A stretch of DNA of 64,000 nucleotides from Coprinus comatus (lineage: Eukaryota > Basidiomycota > Agaricomycetes > Agaricales > Agaricaceae), in the NCBI GenBank assembly GCA_034638255.1, contig JAWPGT010000026.1, forward strand, positions 124,001-188,000, read 5' to 3'. Position 1 is the first letter of the stretch; the number at the start of each line of letters is the position of its first letter. The translations under genes and the position numbers were made by a program. This document shows positions 33,501 to 44,369 of the stretch, piece after piece. A model generated the notes under the pieces. The model did no database searches. It was not told where the DNA came from and was given only the letters and a program-made list of their open reading frames with translations.

Positions 33501-36409
33501 AAATCTGGCTTTTTCCCGGTTACCATTTCCATGGGAGTTTTCCATTCAAGACGTTTGATGGGAGTTCTATTATAACAATGAACTGCCGTGTTAAGGGCAA
33601 ATTCCCACCAAGAATCTGGTAAGCATGCAGTAAGTCGCATGGCCTGCGCCTTTTCCTGAAGTGTGCAGTTCAGTCTTTCTGCTCTACCGTTCTGCTGGTG
33701 AATATGTGGTGCAGACATCTCGTGTACTATCCCTTTTGAGTGAAGGAATTCCTCAAATTGTTTAGAGACATATTCACCACCATTGTCTGTCTGGATCCGC
33801 TTAATCGTTTTACCGAATTGTTTTTCCTCAAAGGCACAGAATCTTTCAAGTGCCACAAAGGCATCAGATTTGGCTCGTAAGAGGAGGATCCAGGCATGGC
33901 TAGAATAGTCATCATAGAACGTCATTGCCCACTTGTACTTGTGATACGAGGCAACGGGGAATTCTAGAAGATCACTGTGGATCAATTCTAAAAATGACTT
34001 CACTTGTGTCGAAGAAGGACGATGTGCATCATCGGACATTTTGCCACGAGCACAACCATCACATACTTGACGGGAGATAGGAATGTCAAACTCGGGTACT
34101 TTTTCCGAGTGTTTTGGGAGTTGTCGCAATACTTCCTTTCCAGGATGCGCCAATCGACGGTGCCAAAGATCATAAACAGAAAGTTTCGATGCGCAATAAG
34201 ATAGCACCTGGTTTGCAGTATAGTGACGCACCAACCTAGTGTGAACATGGTGGAGGGCATCTTCCATAACTTTAAACGTTGTGATGCGTGATGCATGCAT
34301 GAACAATTTTCCGTTTGAACGAAATATGTTGGTTCTCTTTAAATTTGACTCACTCCTCATTCCTTGCAGCCATAAGGCGCCAGGTGAAATGATTCTGGTG
34401 GAGAGAGACTCTAAATAATAGACCGGATACAGTGGAGTCGTTCTAGTGACTCTGTCTACTTCGTGTTGGAAGAGAACTTTCCCACGACCTTTTATGGTTA
34501 TGAGGTTGTTGCTGGCATCTCTGACACCACCAAATTCTCCATTCTCTAACTCGATAAAGTCAGCTATATGTGGTGTGCAATTAAAGCTAGCGCCTGAATC
34601 AAGGAGCCAAATAGCAGACTCTCTAGCATAATTAGGTTTACTTTTATCTTCGCAGAAGTTGCATAAGCAATCATCAAGATGATTCGACAATTCATCACTA
34701 TTCTTAGGATCTTTTAAATATTTTGTCGGTAAGACAAAACGATCACAAGTAGAAACAGGAGAAGGGATCATATTCAAAACGGGAGTACAAACAGTAGTAG
34801 ATGTAGAAAGAGAACTCGTAATAGTCCGACTAATGTCCGGCAGTCCGATATGGCGCTCTAGAACATGGGGTCTGATGGAGCCATTGGTTCGTCTCCCCAA
34901 GCTTGCTTGGGGGCATCTCTGTAAGTTCCACTTAGTAATGAAGAATTCTTGAGAGAAGAAAGGAACGTACTCATTATACCATCCATCATCGACCTCGTAG
35001 TCAGCATCTGTGTCGAAGTCCGGATCATTCATGTAGGCATTGGCCTCAGCGATCGCATCGGGAACATCGGAAGGTGGGACATAAGAAGGAGACTGTGATC
35101 TGCACATGGGGGACCCAGGCGTAGAAACTGAAGACGAATCAACTTCCTCTTCAGGAAGGATTGTAGCAACCATCGCATCAAGGGATGGTGGAGGTGACGG
35201 GGGAGAGGGTTCAGCTGGGCCGAAGCCAAGGCGAGCACCCATCCTTTCGAAGACCTCTGCCTTCTTTTTCTGGTACCGGGTACGACCGACCAGGTGTCCA
35301 ACCAGAGGAAGAAGAGTGGCACGAGGAGCAACATAAGGCTCAACTCCGTGCACGACAACTTCATCAGCAGCTTTTTTCAAGGCCACTGCCTTGAGTCGGG
35401 GATCAGTAGTCTTCATCCTCTCAACGAGAGAACGAGTGGAGGAAGGTTTGTTAGTGGGAGTCGTGAAAGACTCCAGAACAGCAGGTGACAGGATCATGTC
35501 GACATTACCATCTTCTCCTTCGGCTTTGTTTGCCTTGTTGCCTCCATGTTTTCCGCGTCGATGCTTCTTCTTTTTATCCTTATCCCCCCCAGAAGCATCA
35601 CCGGAACCGGAGTTCTGGTTCTGATTTGGTCTAGAATTAGACCCAGAAGCATTCTGTTGTTGTTGTTGGGGCTGCTGAGGAGCGCCACCGGAGGGTTTAG
35701 AATAGGGCTTTGCACCCTTGTAGTTTTTAATGCCGGTAGAAGTGGCACGAGAAGCAGAAGCAGCTCCACGGGAATCTCGCCATGCACCCATAATTGCATC
35801 GGAGACGATCTGAACTGTTAGGTTCGAGAGGGAGTTACCATATTGGACGAGGAGGGCAGCACGAGTAGCACTCCATTGAGGAGGAATGCGAGTCATTAAC
35901 ATCAACACTCGGAGAATACCGGGGACGTTAATTGGAGGCGAGGCTTGCTCGAGCTGTGTGAAATAGTTTCGGAAGGTAGAGATCTCCTTAGAGGGATCGT
36001 TCACACCTGATAACCAGAAAGAATCTGCAGAAGCATACAGCTCGTAAGCTGCACCTGCCGAAAAAGTGCCATAAACTCGTCTCAGGTATGTCCAGAGACC
36101 ATCGGAGGTAGTTTCACCATGCCTAAGCATGTCATCGCTCAATCGGGAATTTAACATCCCAAGAGCAAATGCCTCACAATTATCGAACTTTCGAATTTCA
36201 TCGACGTTCGTGGGGGGTACCATAGCAGTGGTGCCAGTTGCGGGGGAACCACCAACAGCTGCAGGCCTTGCGGCGCTGCCGTCGATCATTCTCGCTACAC
36301 ACCATCCATCCATGTGGATCATATTGGCAATTGACAAAACATGTGCTTCCCACACTTGGTAGTTAGCAGTGCCTGTGAGAACCGGGATCAAGGGGATCAA
36401 AGCGGCCAT
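30566..36409 (-). pseudogene. Gag-Pol polyprotein of the copia element
   Basis: Likely start is the ATG at 36409 (MAALIPLIPVLTGTANYQVW); the frame is open further upstream to 36715. Domains in copia order: Gag (to about 35500, with a basic KKKKHRRGKHGG tract), protease (WLLDSGASFNCTPH), pre-integrase zinc site (WHRRLAHPG ... CDGCARGK), integrase core (HSDLLEF, TDNGGEY, NGRAERLN), reverse transcriptase (WVFNEKSDGRKRARLVAKGF; YGLKQAGLAWW), RNase H (DSDWASDPSTRRSQTGYL; STEAEYMA). Stops: TGA at 32797-32795, 32716-32714 and 31450-31448 (plus-strand positions), each where CGA would keep the frame. A 336-bp repeat at 31571-31906 interrupts RT, and the YVDD catalytic motif expected there is missing. 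Not functional. Confidence 0.88.
31571..31906 (+). repeat. Intron-like mobile repeat, copy 2, inside copia pol
   Basis: Nearly identical to 4736-5070: starts GTAAGCGCAGG, ends TACTGACCTTGGGGACTG then TCTAGAG on the plus strand, which is antisense to copia. In this orientation it cannot be spliced from the copia RNA. It lies between codons for FVIAV and IFMGND, where YVDD should be, so about 15-18 bases of the target are missing. No target duplication is visible. Confidence 0.7.
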
Positions 36410-36680
36410 GAGTGATGTTTGGAGATAAAATTCTACAACAAAACATGTGTCAGATCTATGAACTAAAGCTGCACTACATGCGCTATGTTCTACAGAGCTA
36501 TGTGCTGCCCGTTTAACCGAGTACGGTAAGGGTATGCATAGAGTACACTGATGGGTCAAACGTCTCGAGTGAGCGGAACTCGGACTTCCCTCACAGGTGA
36601 ATCCAGCTTCACCCTCGAGCTCAGTGCTGCACAATGAGTCGTACTCATCAAGTGCGCGTCGTGAGTCGTACAGGCTAACC

Positions 36681-36693
36681 GGGGCCCATAACC
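36681..36693 (-). promoter_or_regulatory. Primer-binding site matching the initiator tRNA-Met anticodon arm
   Basis: Directly inside the 5' LTR the plus strand reads ggggcccataacc, which is the sequence of the eukaryotic initiator tRNA-Met anticodon stem-loop (GGGCCCAUAACC with CAU anticodon). The element RNA is complementary to it. Drosophila copia and yeast Ty5 are known to prime with a half-molecule of this tRNA. Confidence 0.7.
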
Positions 36694-36911
36694 TGTTAAA
36701 ACAAGAGCGTAGCATGTATGCTAAGGTAGGTATGACTTAGACTTACTGAGGGTGGTTGTTGAGGTAGAAAAGAACTTAAGTATATAATGCAACTACTACA
36801 AGGTTTATATACGTTAATGTAATGGTCCATGCGAGAACATATTTGAATCACATGTTCATCTAGCGTAATGCCATTAGAGAATGTCATTGTAGAACTAATA
36901 ATAGTTCAACA
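36694..36911 (-). repeat. 5' LTR of the copia element
   Basis: 218 bp, TGTTGAAC...TTTTAACA on the minus strand, shorter than and clearly diverged from the 3' LTR. It abuts gypsy pol sequence at 36912. Confidence 0.85.
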
Positions 36912-38328
36912 AATCTGCATTATTGATGACCTCATCGGTCAGAAAATAAAAGACGTCACTCAACAACGGTCTTCATCTATTCCTGAAACATACGTCATCG
37001 ATGACGATGGTTTCCTCCGCTACCAGAATAAGATTGTCATCCCCAATGATCTTCTTCTTAGACGATCCCTCTTACAAAGAGTACACGACCATATCACCGC
37101 TGGACACCCAGGAATTACAGAAACTTTATGAAAACTAAAGCAATACTGTTACTGGCCTGGTATGAACTCGTTTGTAAACAACTACGTTCAAGGTTGTGGA
37201 ACTTGTCAACAATACAAGATTAACTGCCACCCACTCAAAGCACCCTTACAACCCATAAAAGGACCTGCTTCCATCCGTCCATTCACCCAAATCTCCATGG
37301 ATATGATAACGGATCTACCTCCAGACGGCCCCTATGACTCAATATTGTCCATAGTGGACCATGGACTTACAAAGGGGATATTAATTATTCCTACTGCGAA
37401 AACAGCCACAGCCAATAACATAGCCGAGCTATTGATAGAATGGTTATTTGCCAAATTCGGAACTCCCGAAAAGGTTATCTCAGATCGAGGACCCCAATTC
37501 ATCGCCAAGTCAATGCAAGAATTCTATTCAAAACTAAATATAGAACCCACATACTCGACCGCCTACCACCCTCAATCTGACGGATCAACCAAAAGATTCA
37601 ATCAAGAGATCGAACTATTCTTATCCATCTATTGCTCTGCAAATCCCAACTCCTGGGCACGAGCACTGCCTATCCTCGAATTTACACACAATTCCCGCAC
37701 CCATGCTGGTTGTACTCAAACCCCATTCGAACTAATGTATGGCTATGCACCAAAAACATTCCATACTATGGAAGAACCTTCAAACATTCCATCTATCTCA
37801 TCCCGATTTGAATACCTCAAGCAAACAAGAGAACAGGCTCAAGAAGCTCATGAACATATGCGTCAACTTATGGCCGCTCGATCGAACAGACCATTACCAA
37901 CCCTGGAACCAGGACAACGGGTCTGGCTCAATAACAGAAACCTCCAAATCAAATACAAATCTAAAAAGATGGCACAACGCCAAGAAGGCCCCTTCAAAAT
38001 TCTACACAAAATAGGAACAACCACCTACGAGCTAGAGTTACCAATGACGTGGAGGATCCACAACAAATTCCATATCCAACTCCTCACTCCTGTCAAAGAG
38101 AATGACGTATATGGCAAAATGTTTACAGCACCACCTCCAGACATTGTAAATGGAGAAGAAGAATACGAAGTCAAAAACATCCTTAACCACCGAGGAACAC
38201 TGAGGACAAGACAGTATCTTGTTCATTGGAAAGGATACTCTTCCACAGAAGATTCTTGGGAACCTGAATCGAATCTTACCAATTCAGGAGCAATCCTAAA
38301 ATATTATAAAAAGAGACATGGACTCTAA
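36912..38328 (+). pseudogene. Gypsy integrase and chromodomain (5'-truncated pol)
   Basis: The frame starts in mid-protein (IDDLIGQKIKDVTQQRSS). The integrase zinc finger follows (HDHITAGHPGITETL ... CGTCQQYK), interrupted by one TGA at 37129-37131 where Arg is expected. The core shows MDMITDLPPDGPYDSIL, SDRGPQFIAKSMQEF and HPQSDGSTKRFNQEIELF, and the C-terminus has a chromodomain (YLVHWKGYSSTEDSWEPE, about 38215-38268). From 37162 to the stop the frame is open (388 codons). The stop overlaps the start of the third ORF by 11 nt. Confidence 0.87.
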
Positions 38329-39589
38329 TCTAATCCCCAGTTTGATGCTCTACTCTCCTCCCAATACACCCATCACTACTATCGCCAATGCCTCCTCCAC
38401 CGTACTCCCAACCCAAACCTTGGCTCCTACCAATGGTTCCACCACACGCATCCCTCTCCTGTATTCCACCACACGCATCCCTCTCCCGTATTCCCCTGAC
38501 ACTCAGCTTGTTCGATTCCGACTATCATGCGAAACATACATCGCTGACCTCAAATCTGTTCATCAAAACAACTCTGAACGCCGCACACTCCTTCACACCC
38601 TTTGGGAAGACCTATCTGCTTACTTTCCTCAAAGAGCTAAGGAACTGTACCTTTGTGACACCTTGGCCCACACTTGTCAAAAACTCCAATCGAATGGTTT
38701 TTCACAACCAGAGCATGCTAGCCTCCACCAGCTTTTCCAGGATCTTGACAGATCCCGAAATTCAAGACCTTTGCTCTTCAGCGTTAGTTTTGGACCATGA
38801 TATGTTAGCACTAGCAACCTTGAGACTCGAAGGGGCGGAACCCTTTCTGGAGACTCGGAAGCAACTCACACCCCTCCTCAGGAACCACTACATGCTCGAA
38901 CAATGGGCCTGGAACCTGACCACTCAGGAAAGCTACTACCTGACCAATCTACTATCCCACCAAACATTCCCAGCCAATGTCCCCAGACCCCATACATGCC
39001 ACCAATTAAATCCACACAGTGTTGGTGCCCTGCATGTAACAGACATAACCATTTCCTACCACATTGCGAAAGTTACTTCTGCAACCACTGTAAGCAAACT
39101 GCTCCAGGCCACTATGCCAAGCATTGCTCCTGCAACAAGTACAAAGGCCTCCCTTCCAACACCATCCTGACCTCTGTTATTGAGGAGCACTACATCCAAA
39201 ACCCTAAACTCCGCCCTGCCGATAAAATGAACAGTAACATTCTACAAGGAGATAGGACACTTCTACAACAGCAACCGACACAACGACCAGTCGATTGAAG
39301 GACAACGCGTCCTAGCATTCATGAACCACCAGAGATATGCCGCTCACAATCGACAGGACCCCGTACCCCGATTCCGACTGGATCTCGTAGTGAAAGACAT
39401 CATTGATGCCATTCCCACTCTCGCCAAACACGCCGCCACTCATGCCAGAGTACTGGATCAAATCAAGAAGACTTTGGACAAGACTTTGGAGAAGACTACG
39501 ACCCCGTCGCCGAGGCCAACATCACTGGCTCCCCTTGCAGAGACCTCTGAAGTTGAGAATGAGGACATTCCCCCTAAGGAAGGAAGTAA
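38318..39589 (+). pseudogene. Third ORF of the second gypsy element, two zinc knuckles, frameshifted
   Basis: ATG at 38318 overlaps the pol stop by 11 nt. The first frame runs to 38800 (Thr/Pro-rich, then helical with LHTLWEDLSAYFPQRAKEL). Coding character moves to a second frame at about 38745-38930 (LTDPEIQDLCSSALVLDHD) and back to the first for 38903-39298, which has a classical knuckle CPACNRHNHFLPHC (CX2CX4HX4C) and a looser CNHCKQTAPGHYAKHC (X6 spacing). A last frame with many Thr and Pro runs into the LTR. Same position, start overlap and double knuckle as in the element at 26114, so the ORF is a shared feature of this lineage. Function unknown. Confidence 0.7.
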
Positions 39590-39643
39590 TGTTACAAGTC
39601 CACCCAAACCACTGGCCCGTACAGGTAGCTGACTAACCAAAAG

Positions 39644-40195
39644 TGGTAACAAACAGGTACCACTAGTTGTTATAAATGGATACCACTAGTTGTTTCAAAT
39701 AGGTACATACATATGTATCTTACTTGGCACATATGTCTGTACCACCCTTTGTACATATATATGTATCCATTATTATTATGATAGGCAATAGGAATGAATT
39801 AATCTGAATTTTGTACACTTTTAGATTAGAGAAATTCGAAAAATTGAAAAAAAAATTAGGTGAAATATAGTAGATTTGTACAGGAAACTTGTACAGATGT
39901 ACTACATTTCTCATAATTGTAGTAGATTCCTACAAGTTTCCTGAAGAAATCTACTACATTTTCAATAATTGTAGTAGATTCCTACAAGTTTCCTGAAGAA
40001 ATTCACTACATTTCCAATAATTGTAGTACATTTGTACAAGTTTTCTGTACAAATTTACTACATTTCTCATAATTGTGGTAGATTTGTACAAGTTACTTGT
40101 GCAAATGTACTACATTTCTCATAATTGTGGTAGATTCCTACAGGTTACTTGTACAAATGTACTACATTTCTCATGATTGTAGTAGATTCCTACAA
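39644..40195. repeat. Left long terminal inverted repeat
   Basis: 552 bp, almost identical to the reverse complement of 43151-43701. Includes subterminal tandem units of about 57 bp. Confidence 0.85.
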
Positions 40196-40446
40196 GTTAC
40201 TTATACAAATTTATCACAAGTTAGAATTGGCATTGGTAACAAAGTCAGGAATGTTAGTATTTAGTAAGTTAATAATATCATTAAAACAGTTGGAAATAGA
40301 ATCAGAAAATAGTTCCCTTACAATATTTCTTCAATCTATTTATTCCATCTCAATTTTGTTAAAGACTAAGTTAGTTAATTTACTGATATCAGTATAAAGG
40401 CTAACTTTCCTTTTTCAGTAGCAGTACTTAGTATAGATGCCCAGTA

Positions 40447-40952
40447 TGTTATAGTTCTTGCCTATACCTCCGTTTCAGTATAGATGATGCTACAATGGAC
40501 CTCTTCAAGGTACTTGTAGGAGGAGAATGTCTACTCTTACTAAGACTACTTTCAGGGGACAATCTCCACAGTACTCAGACTGTAGATCACAGGTGTTCCT
40601 TACTAGTAAGCCGTTCATGCAGGAGTTAGAGCTGACTCCGAGTTCTAGGCTTATCAAGGTAGAGGTGGAATGATGATAAGAAGTAGAAGTGGGAAACAAG
40701 AGAGTATTAAGCTGAAGCTTAATCTCTGTTGCTGTCCATGTATTTATACAACTACGAGTACAGGTTGTAGGCTGTGCATGATACATGTAAGACAGGAAGG
40801 TGAAACTATCTACTGCTGAAACGATAGGAGAAACAACAAGTGAAAGCACGTAGAAACACTAGTCCAAGGCTATGTGAAACAAGTAAGAAAAAGTACACTA
40901 TTGTCCATCATTAGTTCTAATGATTAGTCATGATAAATATGAAACTGTAACA
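40447..40952 (-). repeat. Gypsy solo LTR with 5-bp TSD
   Basis: On the minus strand TGTTACAG...CTATAACA, clearly homologous over its length to the 520-bp LTRs at 19899 and 28273 but diverged and 506 bp long. A perfect duplication cagta flanks it (40442-40446 and 40953-40957), so it inserted and then lost its interior by LTR-LTR recombination. Confidence 0.9.
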
Positions 40953-41692
40953 CAGTAGGTTAATTCTTATCTCTTTGGATTTGGATTTCCTCACTAGATA
41001 TGGTGTATTAGTTATATTACATTTTTGACTTAATATAACTTCAGATTTCCTTGCTAGACATTATACTAAGTTACTGATCCTCAAGTTGCCCTTACAATTA
41101 TTGACTTCAAGTATTAGATTGTCTTCTAACTTATGATATTTATATTACTAAAAGTCTTATTCCAATTCTAAGTCAATCCTCTACTCTTTGTTCTTACTCT
41201 ACTTTTTTGGAACTTCTACTAATATCCTTCTATTATTTAGTCCTTTTGTAAGTAAGGCTAACTATAGTATTAGAAAGATATATAAGTTAAAGCTAAAGCC
41301 TCATCCCAACATTATTGATTTATACTCTAATCTCTGTTCTTAACATTACAGTAGTATACATATATAATATATAAAGTAGAGTAATTTCTATTATTATTTC
41401 TTAGTCTTTTAAGTCTTACTATATATGTATATAATTGTAACAGTCAATGAAGTCTAATGAAAAAATAAATAAAGTAACTTGAATAAGAAATGAGTAAGAT
41501 ATATATGACGCTTTTTTGAAGTGTGACATCACACTGGGATGTCACAAAAAGCGAAAATAATGTACAAGTCCCACTCAATCAAGAGTTATTTAATTAGTTG
41601 TTATATTCATAAAAACAAACAAATATATATAGAGTTGTTGTAATTATTAATGAAATCAATCAATAAACACTTGTAGAAATAAAATTATGCTC

Positions 41693-41709
41693 TTAGGGTT
41701 AGGGTTAGG
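41693..41709 (+). repeat. Interstitial telomere-like repeat
   Basis: ttagggttagggttagg, nearly three units of TTAGGG, the telomeric hexamer of basidiomycetes, inside the long-TIR element. Short enough to be chance, so reported with caution. Confidence 0.4.
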
Positions 41710-42562
41710 ACAAAGAAATAGCAAAAAATAATAAGTCATAGCCATATTCTACATACAAGTAAAAAAAGAAAGAAAAAAAAACTTGAAATAAGAAGTCTGC
41801 ACAAACTTCTTAAAACAAGTTAATAAAGAAAAGAAAAAGAAAAAAGAATAACTTATAAAGCTAGTGGTGTGCACTCCACTAACTTCACAAGTTACTTTAC
41901 AAAAGAGAAAGTAAGTATAAAAAGATAACTAAGATACTATAACTAATAATATAAAATAAAAATCTGTCAAAAATGCGTCAGAAATGTTCAAAATAAATCA
42001 ATAACATACCAAATTATAATAGCTTGATGTAATAATAGAATAAAATAAAAAACTTATCAAAAGATTGTTAATTTCGTCAAGTTAGATAAGAAAACACTTA
42101 CAAGAGAAATAAAATATCTCCCAGACCTAAGGTCTGATGCCAGAATCTATCAAAACCTTCATAAAAGAGGCCAAGTAGGTACCACACAAGTGCATAATGT
42201 CTATTGGGGCCCTCAATAGCATTAATACAACTTGACACAGGGCATCCTCCTACTTGAGATTGAGCATAAAGAGAAAGAGGGGACAGAGTAAGGGCAAAGT
42301 AAAGGGAAAGAATGAGAACTGATTTTTTGCTGTCTGAAACCCAAGGCTTTTATATCCCAGAAACATGCCAGCAAATAAGTCAGAAGTCCGGAGCTAGTGC
42401 TGTCACTAGACCCTGAATTTAGTTAATGACACACAATTGGTGCCATAGTTACCATTGTGTGCTGGCAGTATTGTGTAATGGTATATGTCATACTGTATGT
42501 AAATAATAAAAATGTTGTTACTTGCTCATTTCTGGGCCGATTGGGCCGTGTAAGGGCTTGTT

Positions 42563-42890
42563 CGGTAGCGCTCGGAAATGCCGTTCCAGCGCTGTATTGG
42601 GCGTCCCGAGGCGATAATTACTCATGGTGTTATGCAACATATACTCTGGACCTCATAAAAATAGAATATCTCATGCTATAATGGTCTGAATTTAACCTTC
42701 TATTCACGTACAAAACAGCATTTAGGAGTACTCCATAATGGTGTAAAGGGAATATGGCTTTAGCAATCAATTGTGGTGAAATAAGTCAAATTACAGATGA
42801 TGTAAAGGGTGATTAGTCAATATCTCAGCTAATACTGCACCATACTAGATGCCTTTTGTACACCTGGAACGGCATTCCTGAGCGCTTCCA
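42563..42890. mobile_element. Small TIR element (MITE-like) inside the long-TIR element
   Basis: gtagcgctcggaaatgccgt at 42565 is mirrored by ggcattcctgagcgcttcc at 42871-42889; the inverted repeats match over about 25 bp with two mismatches. The interior (about 280 bp) is non-coding and the target duplication is not clear. GC-richer than its surroundings at the left end. Confidence 0.45.
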
Positions 42891-43150
42891 TTTGAAGGTA
42901 GTTTGATGGGATTTGGCCAAGTTTTCATTGTGCTATAGTACATTCTGTATTTTGCATATATCATATTATTAGACTATTGGAAATTGCTAATTTGAGTACA
43001 AATGTACTATAGTTCTGGTAACTTTAGCAGAATCCTACAAGTTACTTGTACAAATGTACTACATTTCTCCTAATTGTAGTACATTTGTATAAGTAACTTG
43101 TAGGAATCTACTATATTTCCAAGAATTGTAGTACATTTGTACAAGTAGCC

Positions 43151-43701
43151 TGTAGGAATCTACTACAATCATGAGAAATGTAGTACATTTGTACAAGTAA
43201 CCTGTAGGAATCTACCACAATTATGAGAAATGTAGTACATTTGCACAAGTAACTTGTACAAATCTACCACAATTATGAGAAATGTAGTAAATTTGTACAG
43301 AAAACTTGTACAAATGTACTACAATTATTGGAAATGTAGTGAATTTCTTCAGGAAACTTGTAGGAATCTACTACAATTATTGGAAATGTAGTAGATTTCT
43401 TCAGGAAACTTGTAGGAATCTACTACAATTATGAGAAATGTAGTACATCTGTACAAGTTTCCTGTACAAATCTACTATATTTCACCTAATTTTTTTTTCA
43501 ATTTTTCGAATTTCTCTAATCTAAAAGTGTACAAAATTCAGATTAATTCATTCCTATTGCCTATCATAATAATAATGGATACATATATATGTACAAAGGG
43601 TGGTACAGACATATGTGCCAAGTAAGATACATATGTATGTACCTATTTGAAACAACTAGTGGTATCCATTTATAACAACTAGTGGTACCTATTTGTTACC
43701 A
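43151..43701. repeat. Right long terminal inverted repeat
   Basis: Mirror of 39644-40195. One to two more of the 57-bp units continue inward from here to about 43000. Confidence 0.85.
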
Positions 43702-44369
43702 TTTATATCAGTCTCCTGCCCCGGCCCGTACCACCACCACCGAGGAAGACTTGTTCACCATCTTCCCCGAACTCATTCCCAATGACAACACCATCATGGA
43801 TGACTCCGCCTGACATACTATTCCCCGGTGACATCACTATGACATCGCTATGACCTAACGTCAAACTAAGTATAAGACTCCACTTATGCTTAGAAGTCTG
43901 CATTTCCCCAGCTCCAGTATTAGTTATCCACTTTGTCATTTTACTCCTGTTGACTAATCTTTCATTGTATATGGAGTAAATAGGTAATACTTAAACTGTT
44001 GCATGCCTCAATGTATCCTCAGTTCTCGTTCTTCGAGTCTGAGGTTAGTATCTATACCTTTATTCGTTCTACCACTTACTGACTATAACTTTGTAGTCTG
44101 ACTTGTATTCTCATTAGGTACTACTGAATATAGTTCTCGTTCTTTGAGTCTGAGTCTGACTTGTATTCTCATTAGATTAGTGAGTCAGAATCTACCACTC
44201 AGCCCTCAGTATGTTTGACCACCACTTACTATTTCTTAGTTTCATACATGTGAATCCTCAGACTCCATATTACGTGGATATTTGGTTGAATAATCATGGC
44301 ATTGTAATTATGAGTAAGTTTTGAATACATTACAATGTCAGTTTACTCTTACTCACTTACATGTTTTAG
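43702..44369. other. Non-coding; no gene supported
   Basis: May include the remainder of the gypsy 3' LTR interrupted at 39643, since ggcccgtac occurs on both sides of the long-TIR element (39614 and 43724), but I could not prove continuity. A repeated tctcgttctt(c/t)gagtctgag occurs twice (about 44024 and 44131). Confidence 0.35.

Larger units (their letters stand above)
30291..36911 (-). mobile_element. Ty1/copia retrotransposon, decayed, with mismatched LTRs
   Basis: A 6.6-kb minus-strand element. Termini are TGTTGAAC...TTTTAACA. The 5' LTR (36694-36911, 218 bp) and 3' LTR (30291-30529, 239 bp) differ by many substitutions and indels, and the flanks (ataag on the left, aatct on the right) are not a duplication. 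The right flank runs straight into the middle of a gypsy pol gene while the left flank is unrelated. The element therefore looks like a recombination product of two copia copies, or has suffered a flanking deletion. The coding region has three TGA stops and an inserted repeat. Confidence 0.85.
36912..39643 (+). mobile_element. Second gypsy chromovirus, 3' half only
   Basis: Begins abruptly inside pol at the copia LTR and contains integrase, chromodomain, the third ORF, a polypurine tract (GGAAGGAAGTAA) and the first 54 bp of a 3' LTR (TGTTACAAG at 39590), which is then cut by the long-TIR element at 39644. Protease, RT and gag are absent. The sequence is clearly different from the element at 19899-28792, so it is another family member rather than a copy. 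Confidence 0.8.
39644..43701. mobile_element. 4.06-kb element with ~552-bp terminal inverted repeats, non-coding
   Basis: 39644-40195 and 43151-43701 are inverted repeats that differ at only a few bases. The tips read TGGTAACAAA(C/T)AGGTACC. Inside the repeats are several head-to-tail units of about 57 bp, each combining gtagtagatt, tacaagtt and tactacattt. The AT-rich interior codes for nothing recognisable but carries a gypsy solo LTR, a short MITE-like element, a fragment related to the intron-like repeat and a short TTAGGG run. It has split the 3' LTR of the second gypsy element at 39643. No clear target duplication is seen (left ccaaaag, right tttatat). Long-TIR or foldback-type DNA transposon, superfamily unknown. 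Confidence 0.7.

Noticed and set aside
39720..39914. 64-codon frame repeated identically at 43431-43625
   Set aside because: The identity comes from the inverted repeat; the frame is AT-rich low-complexity sequence without support as a gene.
39840..40210. Regularly spaced repeats resembling a CRISPR array
   Set aside because: The units are tandem, palindromic and lie in a terminal inverted repeat of a eukaryotic element; spacers are not unique.
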